Assembly (NCBI GenBank): GCA_902385225.1
Contig: CABMEU010000029.1
Coordinates: 1-41,064 of the forward strand
Length of the DNA: 41,064 nt
From: an uncultured archaeon
Lineage (GTDB): Archaea; Iainarchaeota; Iainarchaeia; Iainarchaeales; JAAZKV01
Direction of reading: 5' to 3'
Shown: positions 1 to 8,799 of the stretch, in pieces
How positions within the stretch are numbered: the stretch's first letter is position 1
Layout: each line of letters opens with the position of its first letter
Made by a program: the position numbers and the translations under genes
The notes under the pieces: generated by a model
Databases searched by the model: none
What the model was told of the DNA's origin: nothing
What the model saw: only the letters and a program-made list of their open reading frames with translations

Positions 1-70
1 AAAGTTAATGTGTTTTGTTTTCTGGTTCTTTTCTTTATCGAACCAGTGAATTTTTAGGGTTGGGGAAAGC

Positions 71-730
71 ATGTTTGGGGTGAGCTTTGGTAAGAAAACT
101 GCAGCAGTTGCTGCGGCTAGTGTTGCTGCAAAAGTAGTTTCTCCCGCAAAACCGCAAGAAACCGCTCACGCGCAAGCAAAAAAGAAGCCCTTCTATTTGG
201 ATAAAGATTATCTTTTGGTTGGAATCCTATTTCTGCTCGTTTTATTTGGAACAAAAGGGTTCGCGATGATTGAAGCGCCCGCAAATGTGATAATCGCTGA
301 CAATAATTCTTTCACAGTTGATATTACAAACGAAACAAATCTCCAAGCTCCATTAAGTCTGAACTTTTACTCTCCGCTTAGTGTATCAGTCTCCGCTCCA
401 AGCACAATTAATCCTAATCAAAAAGTAACCGCGAAAATTACTCTTACTAATAGTAATAATAAATATAAAGCGGGAACCCAGTTTGAGGGGACAATTGAGG
501 CAAAACTGGGCTCAAAAGTTGAGCAGAAGCCGATTACACTTACAGTGGCGCAGGGGAATAACGTTCTCGCGGCGTTTTTTAGCTTCGGCGCATTCACTGG
601 CGAAATAGAAAAATTCACTTTGTTTGAATGGGTTGCATTCTGGGTATTGGTAATTATAGCGGCAGTATTATTGCTCGGATTCATTGCAAGAGCAGGAAAA
701 AGGGGGAGTGAGTTTGATGAGCAGAGTTAA
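71..730 (+). CDS. Membrane-anchored protein with one Ig-like/NEW3-like extracytoplasmic domain and two TM segments
   Basis: 219 aa ORF; TM helices near residues 47-66 and 185-208 flanking a beta-rich Asn/Thr-rich region; overlaps the next gene by 14 nt. Confidence 0.7.
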   Translation: MFGVSFGKKTAAVAAASVAAKVVSPAKPQETAHAQAKKKPFYLDKDYLLVGILFLLVLFGTKGFAMIEAPANVIIADNNSFTVDITNETNLQAPLSLNFYSPLSVSVSAPSTINPNQKVTAKITLTNSNNKYKAGTQFEGTIEAKLGSKVEQKPITLTVAQGNNVLAAFFSFGAFTGEIEKFTLFEWVAFWVLVIIAAVLLLGFIARAGKRGSEFDEQS

Positions 731-3185
731 TCACTTTTATTTGATTTTAGGGATTGCGTTAGTTCTTCTCTCGCTAACAGTTTTCGCTAACGCGCAAACC
801 GTTTCGCTCAACAAGGTTTGGAGCAGCGACTTAAACAAAATCGTTGATATTAGAACTTACACAAATGATGCAAATTACACCGCGCAAAATATTGTAATCC
901 TTTCACAGTCAAACACGGGGCTTGTTAACTGCTCAATTGACAGCAATTATTATCTTTCATGCGTGAGAGGAACATTTGCGGTTTCCTCAAGCACAGTTGC
1001 AATACGCGCCGCTGATGTTAATGCAATTACACGTGATGTTAATTTTTTAATAACTTTTTCAAACGTTTCGCCGATTTGGAATTCAATTCCTTCCCAGTGT
1101 ATTAATGATTCAAACACAAATTTAATTGACTTGAGAAATTATGCTTTTGATGTAGAGGACTCAAACACTAATTTGCGCTTTGCATTAAGAAATCAGGATA
1201 CTGTTGATGGAATTAATTGTTCTGTTGATAGTAATCGCTATGTTTCATGCGCGCTAACAACAAATAGAACTGTATCAGACACTTTGACTCTAAGAGTAAC
1301 TGACACGACCGGGGCAACCTCTGACACTAACGCGGTAATTAACACTAATTGCTACAATGCTGACGGCAATCCTACAAATGACAACAATGGGTTTGGGATT
1401 GTGACAATTGAATCTGACACAAAAGATATCTGCCTTGAGCAGTGTGTTTCAACAGCAATAAGAGCCAAAGTAACTAACAGCACTAATATTAGAAAGTGCT
1501 TCAACTTTGACGCGGAATCATCTTACTACAACATGCTTAATGTTTCAGTTTCGCCAAGTGAATTCTGTCTTAACGCAGGCGAATCAACTTATGTTTCGCT
1601 AAGCGCAAACAGCTGCGGGGCGGAGGCGAGACCCTACACAGTAACTCTTTTCGACCAGGACTCTGCGATAAAAATGCTTTTCAATTACAGAGTGGGTTCA
1701 TGCACCTCAAGTGATTCATTTAGAATAAATGAGACTGATGCAAAAGTCTGCCAGGGAGAAACTGCGCAAGTTTCTGTTCAAGTAAGAAATAATTCTTCTG
1801 AAACCAAAAGAATAGAACTCCTTGCGGATAACGGAATGATTCTTCCTTACTTTGAAAAGAGATTTGTTGACCTTGCGTCCGGGGAAGCAAAGTATGTAAA
1901 CTTAATCATTAACGCAAGAGCGCTTCCGGTTGGGGAATACAGAATTGAATTAATGGGGACAAGCGGGGATTATAAAATAAGCAAAGTGGAGAATATTTCT
2001 GTTGTTGACTGCGCAGAAAACCCAAAGAGAACTTTTGCATTAAGCGCTCCAAGCGTTTGTTACGATGCAGTAAGGGGCGGCTCAATTGAGGGGCACTTTA
2101 ATATCACAAGCCAGGTAAGCGCGGGAAATACTTATTTTAACACAAAGAAGGATTTTTTCCTGACTTCGAGCGGAATGAATTCACAGCTCTCATTCAATAA
2201 AGTGACTCTCTCACCAAATCAGAGCAAATCAATTACTTATAATGTTACAGTTCCAGCGAGCGCTGCTGCCGGAAAGAATTATTTCACAATCACAGCGTCT
2301 GATGGGACTGAGTGGAATTCATTTACTGAAAGCAAAAACATTTGCATTAATGTTCTTGGGGAAAATAGCGCTTCAATATTTGTGAGAACCCAGTCAATGG
2401 ATATTGAGTGGGGAAGCTCAAGCGTGTTTGAAATTGAACTTTATAATAACGGCGACATTGACGCGAACTTTGATCTCTCTGTTCTTGAGGCTCCAAGAGG
2501 AATAACGGTTGCGTTCTCGGAAAACAGAGTATTCCTTGCAAAGGGCGAGAGAAAAGTAGTTTATGCGATTGTTTCCGCGGGAGCTAGCGCAGAAGTAGGT
2601 GCAAATAAGGTTGTGAAGATTTACGCAAGAGGTCCTGTTGGGCTAAGCGCGGACATTTATTTCAACATATTAGAAAAAACCGCTCTTGATGACCTTGAGA
2701 TATTAAGTTACTCAAATCTAATCAGAACAAAAACAAATTCCTCGGCGGATTTTGTTGTAATGGTAAGAAACAGCACTGATAGTGTAATGCGAAATGTTGT
2801 GCTTTCAATTCAGAATCTTCCAAGGGATGTGAATTTTGAGCCAATCACAATAGCTGAACTTCTTCCTGGAAGAGTTACAAGCGTATCAGGAACAATAAAA
2901 ACCGGGGACACTAATGGCGACTTCTCTTCGGACTTTTTGGTTTCAACAAATGGCGCTGCGAATAAGAAACAATTCGAGCTTGTGATTGAAAGAGAATCAA
3001 ACGCGGGCTTTGCCGGGCTTTTTGGCGGGTTTTTCTCGCTTGGAAGCATTAACGATGGCGAGTTAATTGGAACTGTATTTATCAGCCTCGCATTCGCATT
3101 CATTTTAATTGTTTTGGTTGGACTAATTATTTACGCCGGGAAGGCAGTGACAAGACCAAGGAACAAAGAATCCTGGGCGAAGTGA
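717..3185 (+). CDS. Large secreted/surface protein with repeated Cys-containing Ig-like domains and a C-terminal TM
   Basis: Start chosen at ATG 717 (MSRVNHFYLILGIALVLLSLTVFANAQ signal peptide); C-terminal TM followed by basic residues. Confidence 0.75.
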   Translation: MSRVNHFYLILGIALVLLSLTVFANAQTVSLNKVWSSDLNKIVDIRTYTNDANYTAQNIVILSQSNTGLVNCSIDSNYYLSCVRGTFAVSSSTVAIRAADVNAITRDVNFLITFSNVSPIWNSIPSQCINDSNTNLIDLRNYAFDVEDSNTNLRFALRNQDTVDGINCSVDSNRYVSCALTTNRTVSDTLTLRVTDTTGATSDTNAVINTNCYNADGNPTNDNNGFGIVTIESDTKDICLEQCVSTAIRAKVTNSTNIRKCFNFDAESSYYNMLNVSVSPSEFCLNAGESTYVSLSANSCGAEARPYTVTLFDQDSAIKMLFNYRVGSCTSSDSFRINETDAKVCQGETAQVSVQVRNNSSETKRIELLADNGMILPYFEKRFVDLASGEAKYVNLIINARALPVGEYRIELMGTSGDYKISKVENISVVDCAENPKRTFALSAPSVCYDAVRGGSIEGHFNITSQVSAGNTYFNTKKDFFLTSSGMNSQLSFNKVTLSPNQSKSITYNVTVPASAAAGKNYFTITASDGTEWNSFTESKNICINVLGENSASIFVRTQSMDIEWGSSSVFEIELYNNGDIDANFDLSVLEAPRGITVAFSENRVFLAKGERKVVYAIVSAGASAEVGANKVVKIYARGPVGLSADIYFNILEKTALDDLEILSYSNLIRTKTNSSADFVVMVRNSTDSVMRNVVLSIQNLPRDVNFEPITIAELLPGRVTSVSGTIKTGDTNGDFSSDFLVSTNGAANKKQFELVIERESNAGFAGLFGGFFSLGSINDGELIGTVFISLAFAFILIVLVGLIIYAGKAVTRPRNKESWAK

Positions 3186-3261
3186 ATTAATTTTTAATAA
3201 ATTAATCATTTTGAGATAAGTTAGTGTGAATTAAGTTAATTTTATTTTAGGGGAATTTTGG

Positions 3262-5649
3262 ATGGGCAAATTGTTTCAAGCATCATTTTTTGTTCTTGCA
3301 ATTCTCTTAACATTATCTTTTGTCAGCGCGCTAAGCGTTTCAGGTCCATTTTTTGCGGCAAGCGGGCAGTGCGAAACCACAATGCAGAAATACTCTGTCT
3401 GCGCGACTATTCCTGGAACTTATTCAGTGTCAGCTGCAGGAAGCGGCTCCTCGTGGGTTTCACTAGCGCCAACTTCATTAAACCTCTCTGGCGGTTCATG
3501 CGCGGATGTATTTGCTTTTATTACTCCTGACTGCTATGCTAGTTCGGGAACATACGCTCCAAGATTTATTGTGTCCGGGGCTGAGGATTATAACGCGCCT
3601 ATCACTATTGAGATAAACCAGGCGCACACATTTGATTTTAGCATCTCAGATTCCTCAATAGTAAGCGCTCCTTGCGTTGAGAATGTGATTAATGCTACTC
3701 TAAAAAACACGGGTAAGTTCAAAGATGAGTTTGTTATTTCGCAAAGCTCTCTTCCAGCCGGATGGAATGTTTCCTCAGGCTCAAAAATTTTAGTTGATCC
3801 TTACGCACAGGCAAGTTTCCAAATCAAAATTACTCCCGCATGCAGCGCGAATTCTGGAAATTACACTTTCTCGATTAATCTTGCAAACACAAGAACAAAC
3901 GCTTCTGCTTCAAAGCAAATCTCTGTCGGGGTTGAGGGGATAATTCCTCTTTCAGTGAGCGGGTTGTTTGACAAAAAGAGTTCTTTGGATATGTCATTGT
4001 GCAGAGATACGGCTGATGTAAGACACTTTGATGTTAATAACTTCTCGGCGGTAAATGACACATTTAGCTTTTATTTGCTTGACGCAAACAATAACCTAGT
4101 TCCATCCTCAGTTGCTTCATTTGACAAAGCAAGCGTTTCAGTCGCATCAGGAAAGTCGGTTGACCTTAATTTATTGATAGGAAAAAACGCCGCGGGTATT
4201 GTTCCATTAACATTTAGGGCGCACTCACTTGCGTTCGACAAAAATTATGATTCTCTCTTGAATATTAATTTTGAGAATTGCTATGCATTAAGCATTTTGA
4301 GGGAATCAAATGACGCGAATTCATGCGTCGCAAAATCAGAGCAGAGATTTATTTTAACTAATGGCGGAACAAAAGCGTTTGACTCAAATGTTTCACTTTT
4401 CGCGGGAGCGGGGCTTGTTGAGTCAAAATCAGTCTCAGTAAACCCGCAGTCATCTTCTGAGGTTTATTTCACGCTAAATCCTGTTTCTGCAGGAAGCGTT
4501 GCATATAGAGTTGTGGCTGAAACATTCTTTGGCGAAGCCGCGGCCGATTTTAATTATTTATTTGAGAATTGCTACTCTTCTATAATTGAGTCGCAGAATG
4601 TTGAGTACTGCAAGAACTCTGCTGTTGATTTTAATGCAACAATAACAAACACAGGAACAAAAGCGCAGGAATTCACAATTGCAACTGACGCGCCTTGGCT
4701 TAATGTTATACCTGACAAGATTACAATTCTTCCCGCAGGCGCGCAGTCAATTAATATTAATGGTGTGGCGGCGGGCTCTATTGCAAAAACTTACACAATT
4801 AAAGCGATTTCAACAGAGGGTACTTTGAGCAAAACAATTTCTTTCACTGCTCTTGCGGAGAATAACTGCAGAGATTTTAGTTACGCAGTAACTTCGGATG
4901 TTGTTGATGTGAATTGCGGCGGAGGAAAGATAGTTGACCTTAATTTAACAAACGCCGGCGCATTTGACACAAATATCTCTCTTTCAAAAGTATTCCCGCA
5001 GTGGGTTTCGTTTAGTGAAGAAAAGGTTACATTAAGCCCTGCGCAGACAAAAACAATTTTTGTTTATTTTTCGCCTCCAAGCGGAACAATCGGAAAAATC
5101 AGCGGTCTTTTGGCTGCAAAAAATGACGCTAATATTTCAAAAGACATTAATGTTTCGCTCAATGTGCTTTTGGGTTCCTGCTCTGCAATTAGCGCTGACG
5201 GAAATTTGGACAACTCGGTTTCTGGAATAAAAACAATCTCAAGAAAAGAAGTTACAATTGATTTTATTCTATCCAACGACTCAAATTCAGGCTATAATGT
5301 TTATGACATTAATGCGCCCGATTACAATGTTGCGGTTGATTTCAATAAAGGGGTATTCGTTGACGCAAACACGAGCCTTGGTGCGAAAATTACTTTTAGA
5401 TTCGCTGAAGGGGCGGATTTAGTTGATCAGAATGTTCTTGTTACAATCAAAACCAGCGCGGGGGATTTGAATAAAGTAGTGTTTGTAAAGTTCTCGGAAG
5501 CTTCAACACAGATGCCAATCACAGGCTTCTTTGGAGCGGCAAGCGTAACCGCAATCGGCGGACTGCTTGTGATTCTGTTAATAGTTTTGGCTCTTCTTGC
5601 GCTTGCGAAAGTGAATACTAATTCAAAGAAACCGAAATTGAGAAAGTAA
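3262..5649 (+). CDS. Large secreted/surface protein with repeated Ig-like modules and a C-terminal TM
   Basis: Signal peptide MGKLFQASFFVLAILLTLSFVSA; recurring 'ENC(Y/R)...C' modules about 100 aa long; C-terminal TM plus basic tail. Confidence 0.75.
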   Translation: MGKLFQASFFVLAILLTLSFVSALSVSGPFFAASGQCETTMQKYSVCATIPGTYSVSAAGSGSSWVSLAPTSLNLSGGSCADVFAFITPDCYASSGTYAPRFIVSGAEDYNAPITIEINQAHTFDFSISDSSIVSAPCVENVINATLKNTGKFKDEFVISQSSLPAGWNVSSGSKILVDPYAQASFQIKITPACSANSGNYTFSINLANTRTNASASKQISVGVEGIIPLSVSGLFDKKSSLDMSLCRDTADVRHFDVNNFSAVNDTFSFYLLDANNNLVPSSVASFDKASVSVASGKSVDLNLLIGKNAAGIVPLTFRAHSLAFDKNYDSLLNINFENCYALSILRESNDANSCVAKSEQRFILTNGGTKAFDSNVSLFAGAGLVESKSVSVNPQSSSEVYFTLNPVSAGSVAYRVVAETFFGEAAADFNYLFENCYSSIIESQNVEYCKNSAVDFNATITNTGTKAQEFTIATDAPWLNVIPDKITILPAGAQSININGVAAGSIAKTYTIKAISTEGTLSKTISFTALAENNCRDFSYAVTSDVVDVNCGGGKIVDLNLTNAGAFDTNISLSKVFPQWVSFSEEKVTLSPAQTKTIFVYFSPPSGTIGKISGLLAAKNDANISKDINVSLNVLLGSCSAISADGNLDNSVSGIKTISRKEVTIDFILSNDSNSGYNVYDINAPDYNVAVDFNKGVFVDANTSLGAKITFRFAEGADLVDQNVLVTIKTSAGDLNKVVFVKFSEASTQMPITGFFGAASVTAIGGLLVILLIVLALLALAKVNTNSKKPKLRK

Positions 5650-5662
5650 TAGCTCTGCCTAA

Positions 5663-6883
5663 TTAGCCAAAAGACGCTAGTACATCTTTAAGCGCTCTTG
5701 CGAAGAATCTCACTTCTTCCTCAGTATTATAGAAGTAAAAGCTCGCTCGTGCGAGTCCCTCTTTATTTAGCGAGGAAACCAAGGGTTCTGCGCAGTGCAT
5801 TCCGCTTCTAATGCAAATGTTCTCGCTTTCGCTTAGTGCCATCGCAAGTTCGTGCGCGCTTAACTTTGAGGATTCAAATAATACAATTCCGCCCTGTTTC
5901 TTTTCGTTCTTCGGGCAAAACATTTTGATTGAGTTAATTCTTGAGAGTTCCTCAATCGCGATTTTTGTAAGTCTCTCTTCCTGCTTTGCGATATTTGCCA
6001 TTCCAATCTTCTTCAAATATTCAACAGCGGCTTTTATTCCATAAGAGCCCGCGATATTAGGAGTCCCTGCCTCGTATTTATTCGGGAGGGTGTTCCAAGT
6101 GGATGAGTGCCATTGTACCGAATGTATCATATCTCCCCCGAACATGAATGGCTCAAGGTCCTCCAGAAGTTTTTTCTTTGCGACTAGCGCCCCTGTTCCA
6201 GTTGGCGCAAGCATTTTGTGCCCTGAGAAGGAGAGAAAATCAATATTCAGCGAGCCGAAGTTAGTTTCGTGGTGGGGAACCAGCTGTGCTCCGTCTATAT
6301 GCACAAGCGCCCCCTCTTTATGCGCTAATTTCTCAATTGCGCGAATATCAGGGAGGGTTGCCACTGTATTACTTGCTCCTGTGATTGAGACTAGTTTTGC
6401 TCCGCTTGCTTTTTTTTCAAAATCATTCATATCAAGCTCGTAATTGTCAAGCAGCCCAACATATTCAAGTTTTACTCCAAGTTTTTTTTCAAGGAACTGC
6501 CATGGAACAATATTTGAGTGGTGCTCCATTTTTGAAACAACAATTTTATCCCCTTTTTTGAAGAAACTTGAATTCATTAATGAGTACATCATTAGGTTCA
6601 TTCCTTCTGTTGCGTTTCTAACAAAAATAGTTTCCTCTTTTTTTGCCCCGAGGAACTTTGCCACCGTTTCGTGGGCGTTCTCGTGTTCCCTTGAGGCTTC
6701 TTCGCTTAGTATGTGAAGCCCGCGATGAACATTTGCGCCCACATTTTCATAGTAGTTTCTTTCCGCAGCGATTACCTGCTTTGGTTTAAGTGAAGTTGCA
6801 GCGTTATCAAGGTAAACAATCGGCTTTCCCTTTATCTTTCTTTGAAGAACGGGAAAGTCCTCTCGTATTTGTTCAATATTCAT
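5663..6883 (-). CDS. sufS: Cysteine desulfurase, SufS-type
   Basis: PLP lysine motif 'FSGHKMLAPTGTGALV', start 'VYLDNAATSLKP', catalytic Cys region 'IRSGMHCAEP'. Confidence 0.92.
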   Translation of the reverse strand: MNIEQIREDFPVLQRKIKGKPIVYLDNAATSLKPKQVIAAERNYYENVGANVHRGLHILSEEASREHENAHETVAKFLGAKKEETIFVRNATEGMNLMMYSLMNSSFFKKGDKIVVSKMEHHSNIVPWQFLEKKLGVKLEYVGLLDNYELDMNDFEKKASGAKLVSITGASNTVATLPDIRAIEKLAHKEGALVHIDGAQLVPHHETNFGSLNIDFLSFSGHKMLAPTGTGALVAKKKLLEDLEPFMFGGDMIHSVQWHSSTWNTLPNKYEAGTPNIAGSYGIKAAVEYLKKIGMANIAKQEERLTKIAIEELSRINSIKMFCPKNEKKQGGIVLFESSKLSAHELAMALSESENICIRSGMHCAEPLVSSLNKEGLARASFYFYNTEEEVRFFARALKDVLASFG

Positions 6884-6984
6884 CCAGTATTTTAGGTTGA
6901 AAGCGATTTAAAAACCTAATTTGCCTTTTCTATTTGGGAAGTAATTTATGCTTCAAAGTGCGTATTATTCCGAGGAAGATTAGG

Positions 6985-7677
6985 ATGTTATTTGATTTGC
7001 ACCTTCATTCGCGTTTCAGCGTTGATGCTTTAACTAAACCCGAGACTATTCTTAAAGTGTGCAAGAAAAATAAGTGGGGTTTCTCGCTCACTGACCACAA
7101 TAATATGGGTTCTTACAAGGGTGCCGGGAATATTAAGCAGCTCGCGAAAAAGGAAGGGGTTTTTTTAATTCCGGGGGAAGAGATTAAAGTTTTGAAGGAT
7201 AAGAAGATGAAGAAAACTGTTGGCGAGGTTGTGGCTTATTTTCTGAATGAGCCGATTACTCCCGCTCCGTTTGAGAATATTCTTGATGAAATAAAAAAGC
7301 AGGGCGCTCTTCTCTCCTGCCCTCACCCGTTTGACTGTCCGAGAAAGAATTTCAAGGAATTTCCAAAGTTGTGGAAGAGTTTTGACTGCATGGAGACTTA
7401 TAATGCACGGGCATATTATTCCGCGCTCAATAAGCATGCGCAGAATTTTGCCGTAATGCCTGAAGTAGCGGGAAAAATAGCCTGTCTTGGTGTGAGTGAT
7501 GCGCATACTCCTGAAGAAATAGGGAATGGTTTAACTGAGATTGATGCTGTGAATGAGGAAGAGTTTAGAAAAGAAATTAAAGCGTGCAGAACAAAAGTGA
7601 TTTCGGAAGGGAAGGCAAACTTGTGGCATCATGCGCAGACGCAGCTCGCAAGAAGGCATTGGGCGAAGGAGAGATGA
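6985..7677 (+). CDS. PHP-domain metal-dependent phosphoesterase
   Basis: 'LFDLHLHSRFSVDALTKPE', 'SLTDHNN', 'SCPHPFD', 'GVSDAHTPEEIG'; start moved to ATG 6985. Confidence 0.8.
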   Translation: MLFDLHLHSRFSVDALTKPETILKVCKKNKWGFSLTDHNNMGSYKGAGNIKQLAKKEGVFLIPGEEIKVLKDKKMKKTVGEVVAYFLNEPITPAPFENILDEIKKQGALLSCPHPFDCPRKNFKEFPKLWKSFDCMETYNARAYYSALNKHAQNFAVMPEVAGKIACLGVSDAHTPEEIGNGLTEIDAVNEEEFRKEIKACRTKVISEGKANLWHHAQTQLARRHWAKER

Positions 7678-7680
7678 TTT

Positions 7681-8103
7681 ATGCTGCCAATAAAGAAAAC
7701 TAGAAAACCTTATACAATGGCTTCTGGAAGAAAGGCGCTTGGGTTAATTCACCTTGCGAAGAATAGAAGAAATATTTCTGTGGAGGATTTTATTCACAAG
7801 TATGCGCTTGGAAGCGCGTTTGATCATTTTGGAGTTAGGAGTCCTGCAAAGAGAAAAAAATTGGCTGCTGAGTTAAAATCCTATTTGGAATTTGTGCATG
7901 TTGGACGTACTCTTCGGAGGAGTGTTGCAGCCGGCACTGTGAGGCATGTGGAATCAGCGGGCGGCAGTTTGGGCGAGGCGCAGTTTAATAGGATTCGCGA
8001 GCTTTTGGGCGGTGATACTCGTAGAGCGTTTAATTTTATTCACAGGTATACTAATTCAGTTACCTTTTTGCATGGTGAATATCAGAAAGGAAAGAATTTG
8101 TAA
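7681..8103 (+). CDS. Hypothetical basic protein
   Basis: 140 aa ORF immediately after the PHP gene. Confidence 0.55.
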   Translation: MLPIKKTRKPYTMASGRKALGLIHLAKNRRNISVEDFIHKYALGSAFDHFGVRSPAKRKKLAAELKSYLEFVHVGRTLRRSVAAGTVRHVESAGGSLGEAQFNRIRELLGGDTRRAFNFIHRYTNSVTFLHGEYQKGKNL

Positions 8104-8135
8104 TGCTTAATAATGTGTATTTGGTGGTGTGGTAA

Positions 8136-8768
8136 ATGATTTCAAAGGTCCGCGGGAAAATTGGTTTGCTGCAGAGAATTCTCTCAGCACCGTTCATTTG
8201 GCTTCGGGTTGACCCAAATGTTGTTTCTGTTTTGGGTTTAGTGTTTGCGCTTATCGGAGCATATTTTGTTGTTCAGCAAAACTGGATTCTTGCGCTGGTT
8301 TTCTTCTTGCTCGCGCCCGCGATGGATCTTGTCGATGGCGCTGTTGCCCGCGCATTAAATAGGCGCTCAAATTGGGGGAATTATTTTGAGACAATGATTG
8401 ACAAGTTCGTTGACTTTGCGATGCTCGGCTCTTTTGTTTTTGTTCCGGGAATGCAAATCGCCTCGGTTCTTGCTCTTGGATTTTCCGCGATTTCAAGTTA
8501 CGCAAAGCCCCGCGTTGCTTTGATAATAATTACTGATAATAGGGACTGGCCGGCTATAGGTGAGCATGCGGATAAGCTCGTTTTAATTTTGCTCGCGCTT
8601 CTCTTAGCCGCGCTTGGGTTAAACTTCGTTGTTTGGTTCCTTTACTTAATTGCAATAATTTCGGCGATTGGCTCGCTTCAGAGAATGGCATACGCGAAGA
8701 AATTGATTAAAGAAGCGGAAAAGAAAGGTGCTTTGCTTCCGTATATTAAGAAGAGAAAGGAGCGTTAA
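8136..8768 (+). CDS. CDP-alcohol phosphatidyltransferase family membrane protein
   Basis: 'DLVDGAVARALNRRSNWGNYFETMIDKFVD' matches the DG-x2-AR-x8-G-x3-(D/E)-x3-D signature; multiple TMs. Confidence 0.85.
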   Translation: MISKVRGKIGLLQRILSAPFIWLRVDPNVVSVLGLVFALIGAYFVVQQNWILALVFFLLAPAMDLVDGAVARALNRRSNWGNYFETMIDKFVDFAMLGSFVFVPGMQIASVLALGFSAISSYAKPRVALIIITDNRDWPAIGEHADKLVLILLALLLAALGLNFVVWFLYLIAIISAIGSLQRMAYAKKLIKEAEKKGALLPYIKKRKER

Positions 8769-8799
8769 GAAGTATTATATTTTCAATAGGACTAAGTTA

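Noticed and set aside
3187-3207. ATTAATTT/AAATTAAT inverted repeat between surface genes
   Set aside because: Made only of A/T in an AT-rich gap; no independent support for function.
3258-3530. 90-aa ORF in an alternate frame at the start of the third surface gene
   Set aside because: Overlaps the signal peptide and N-terminus of the 795-aa ORF; no supporting features.
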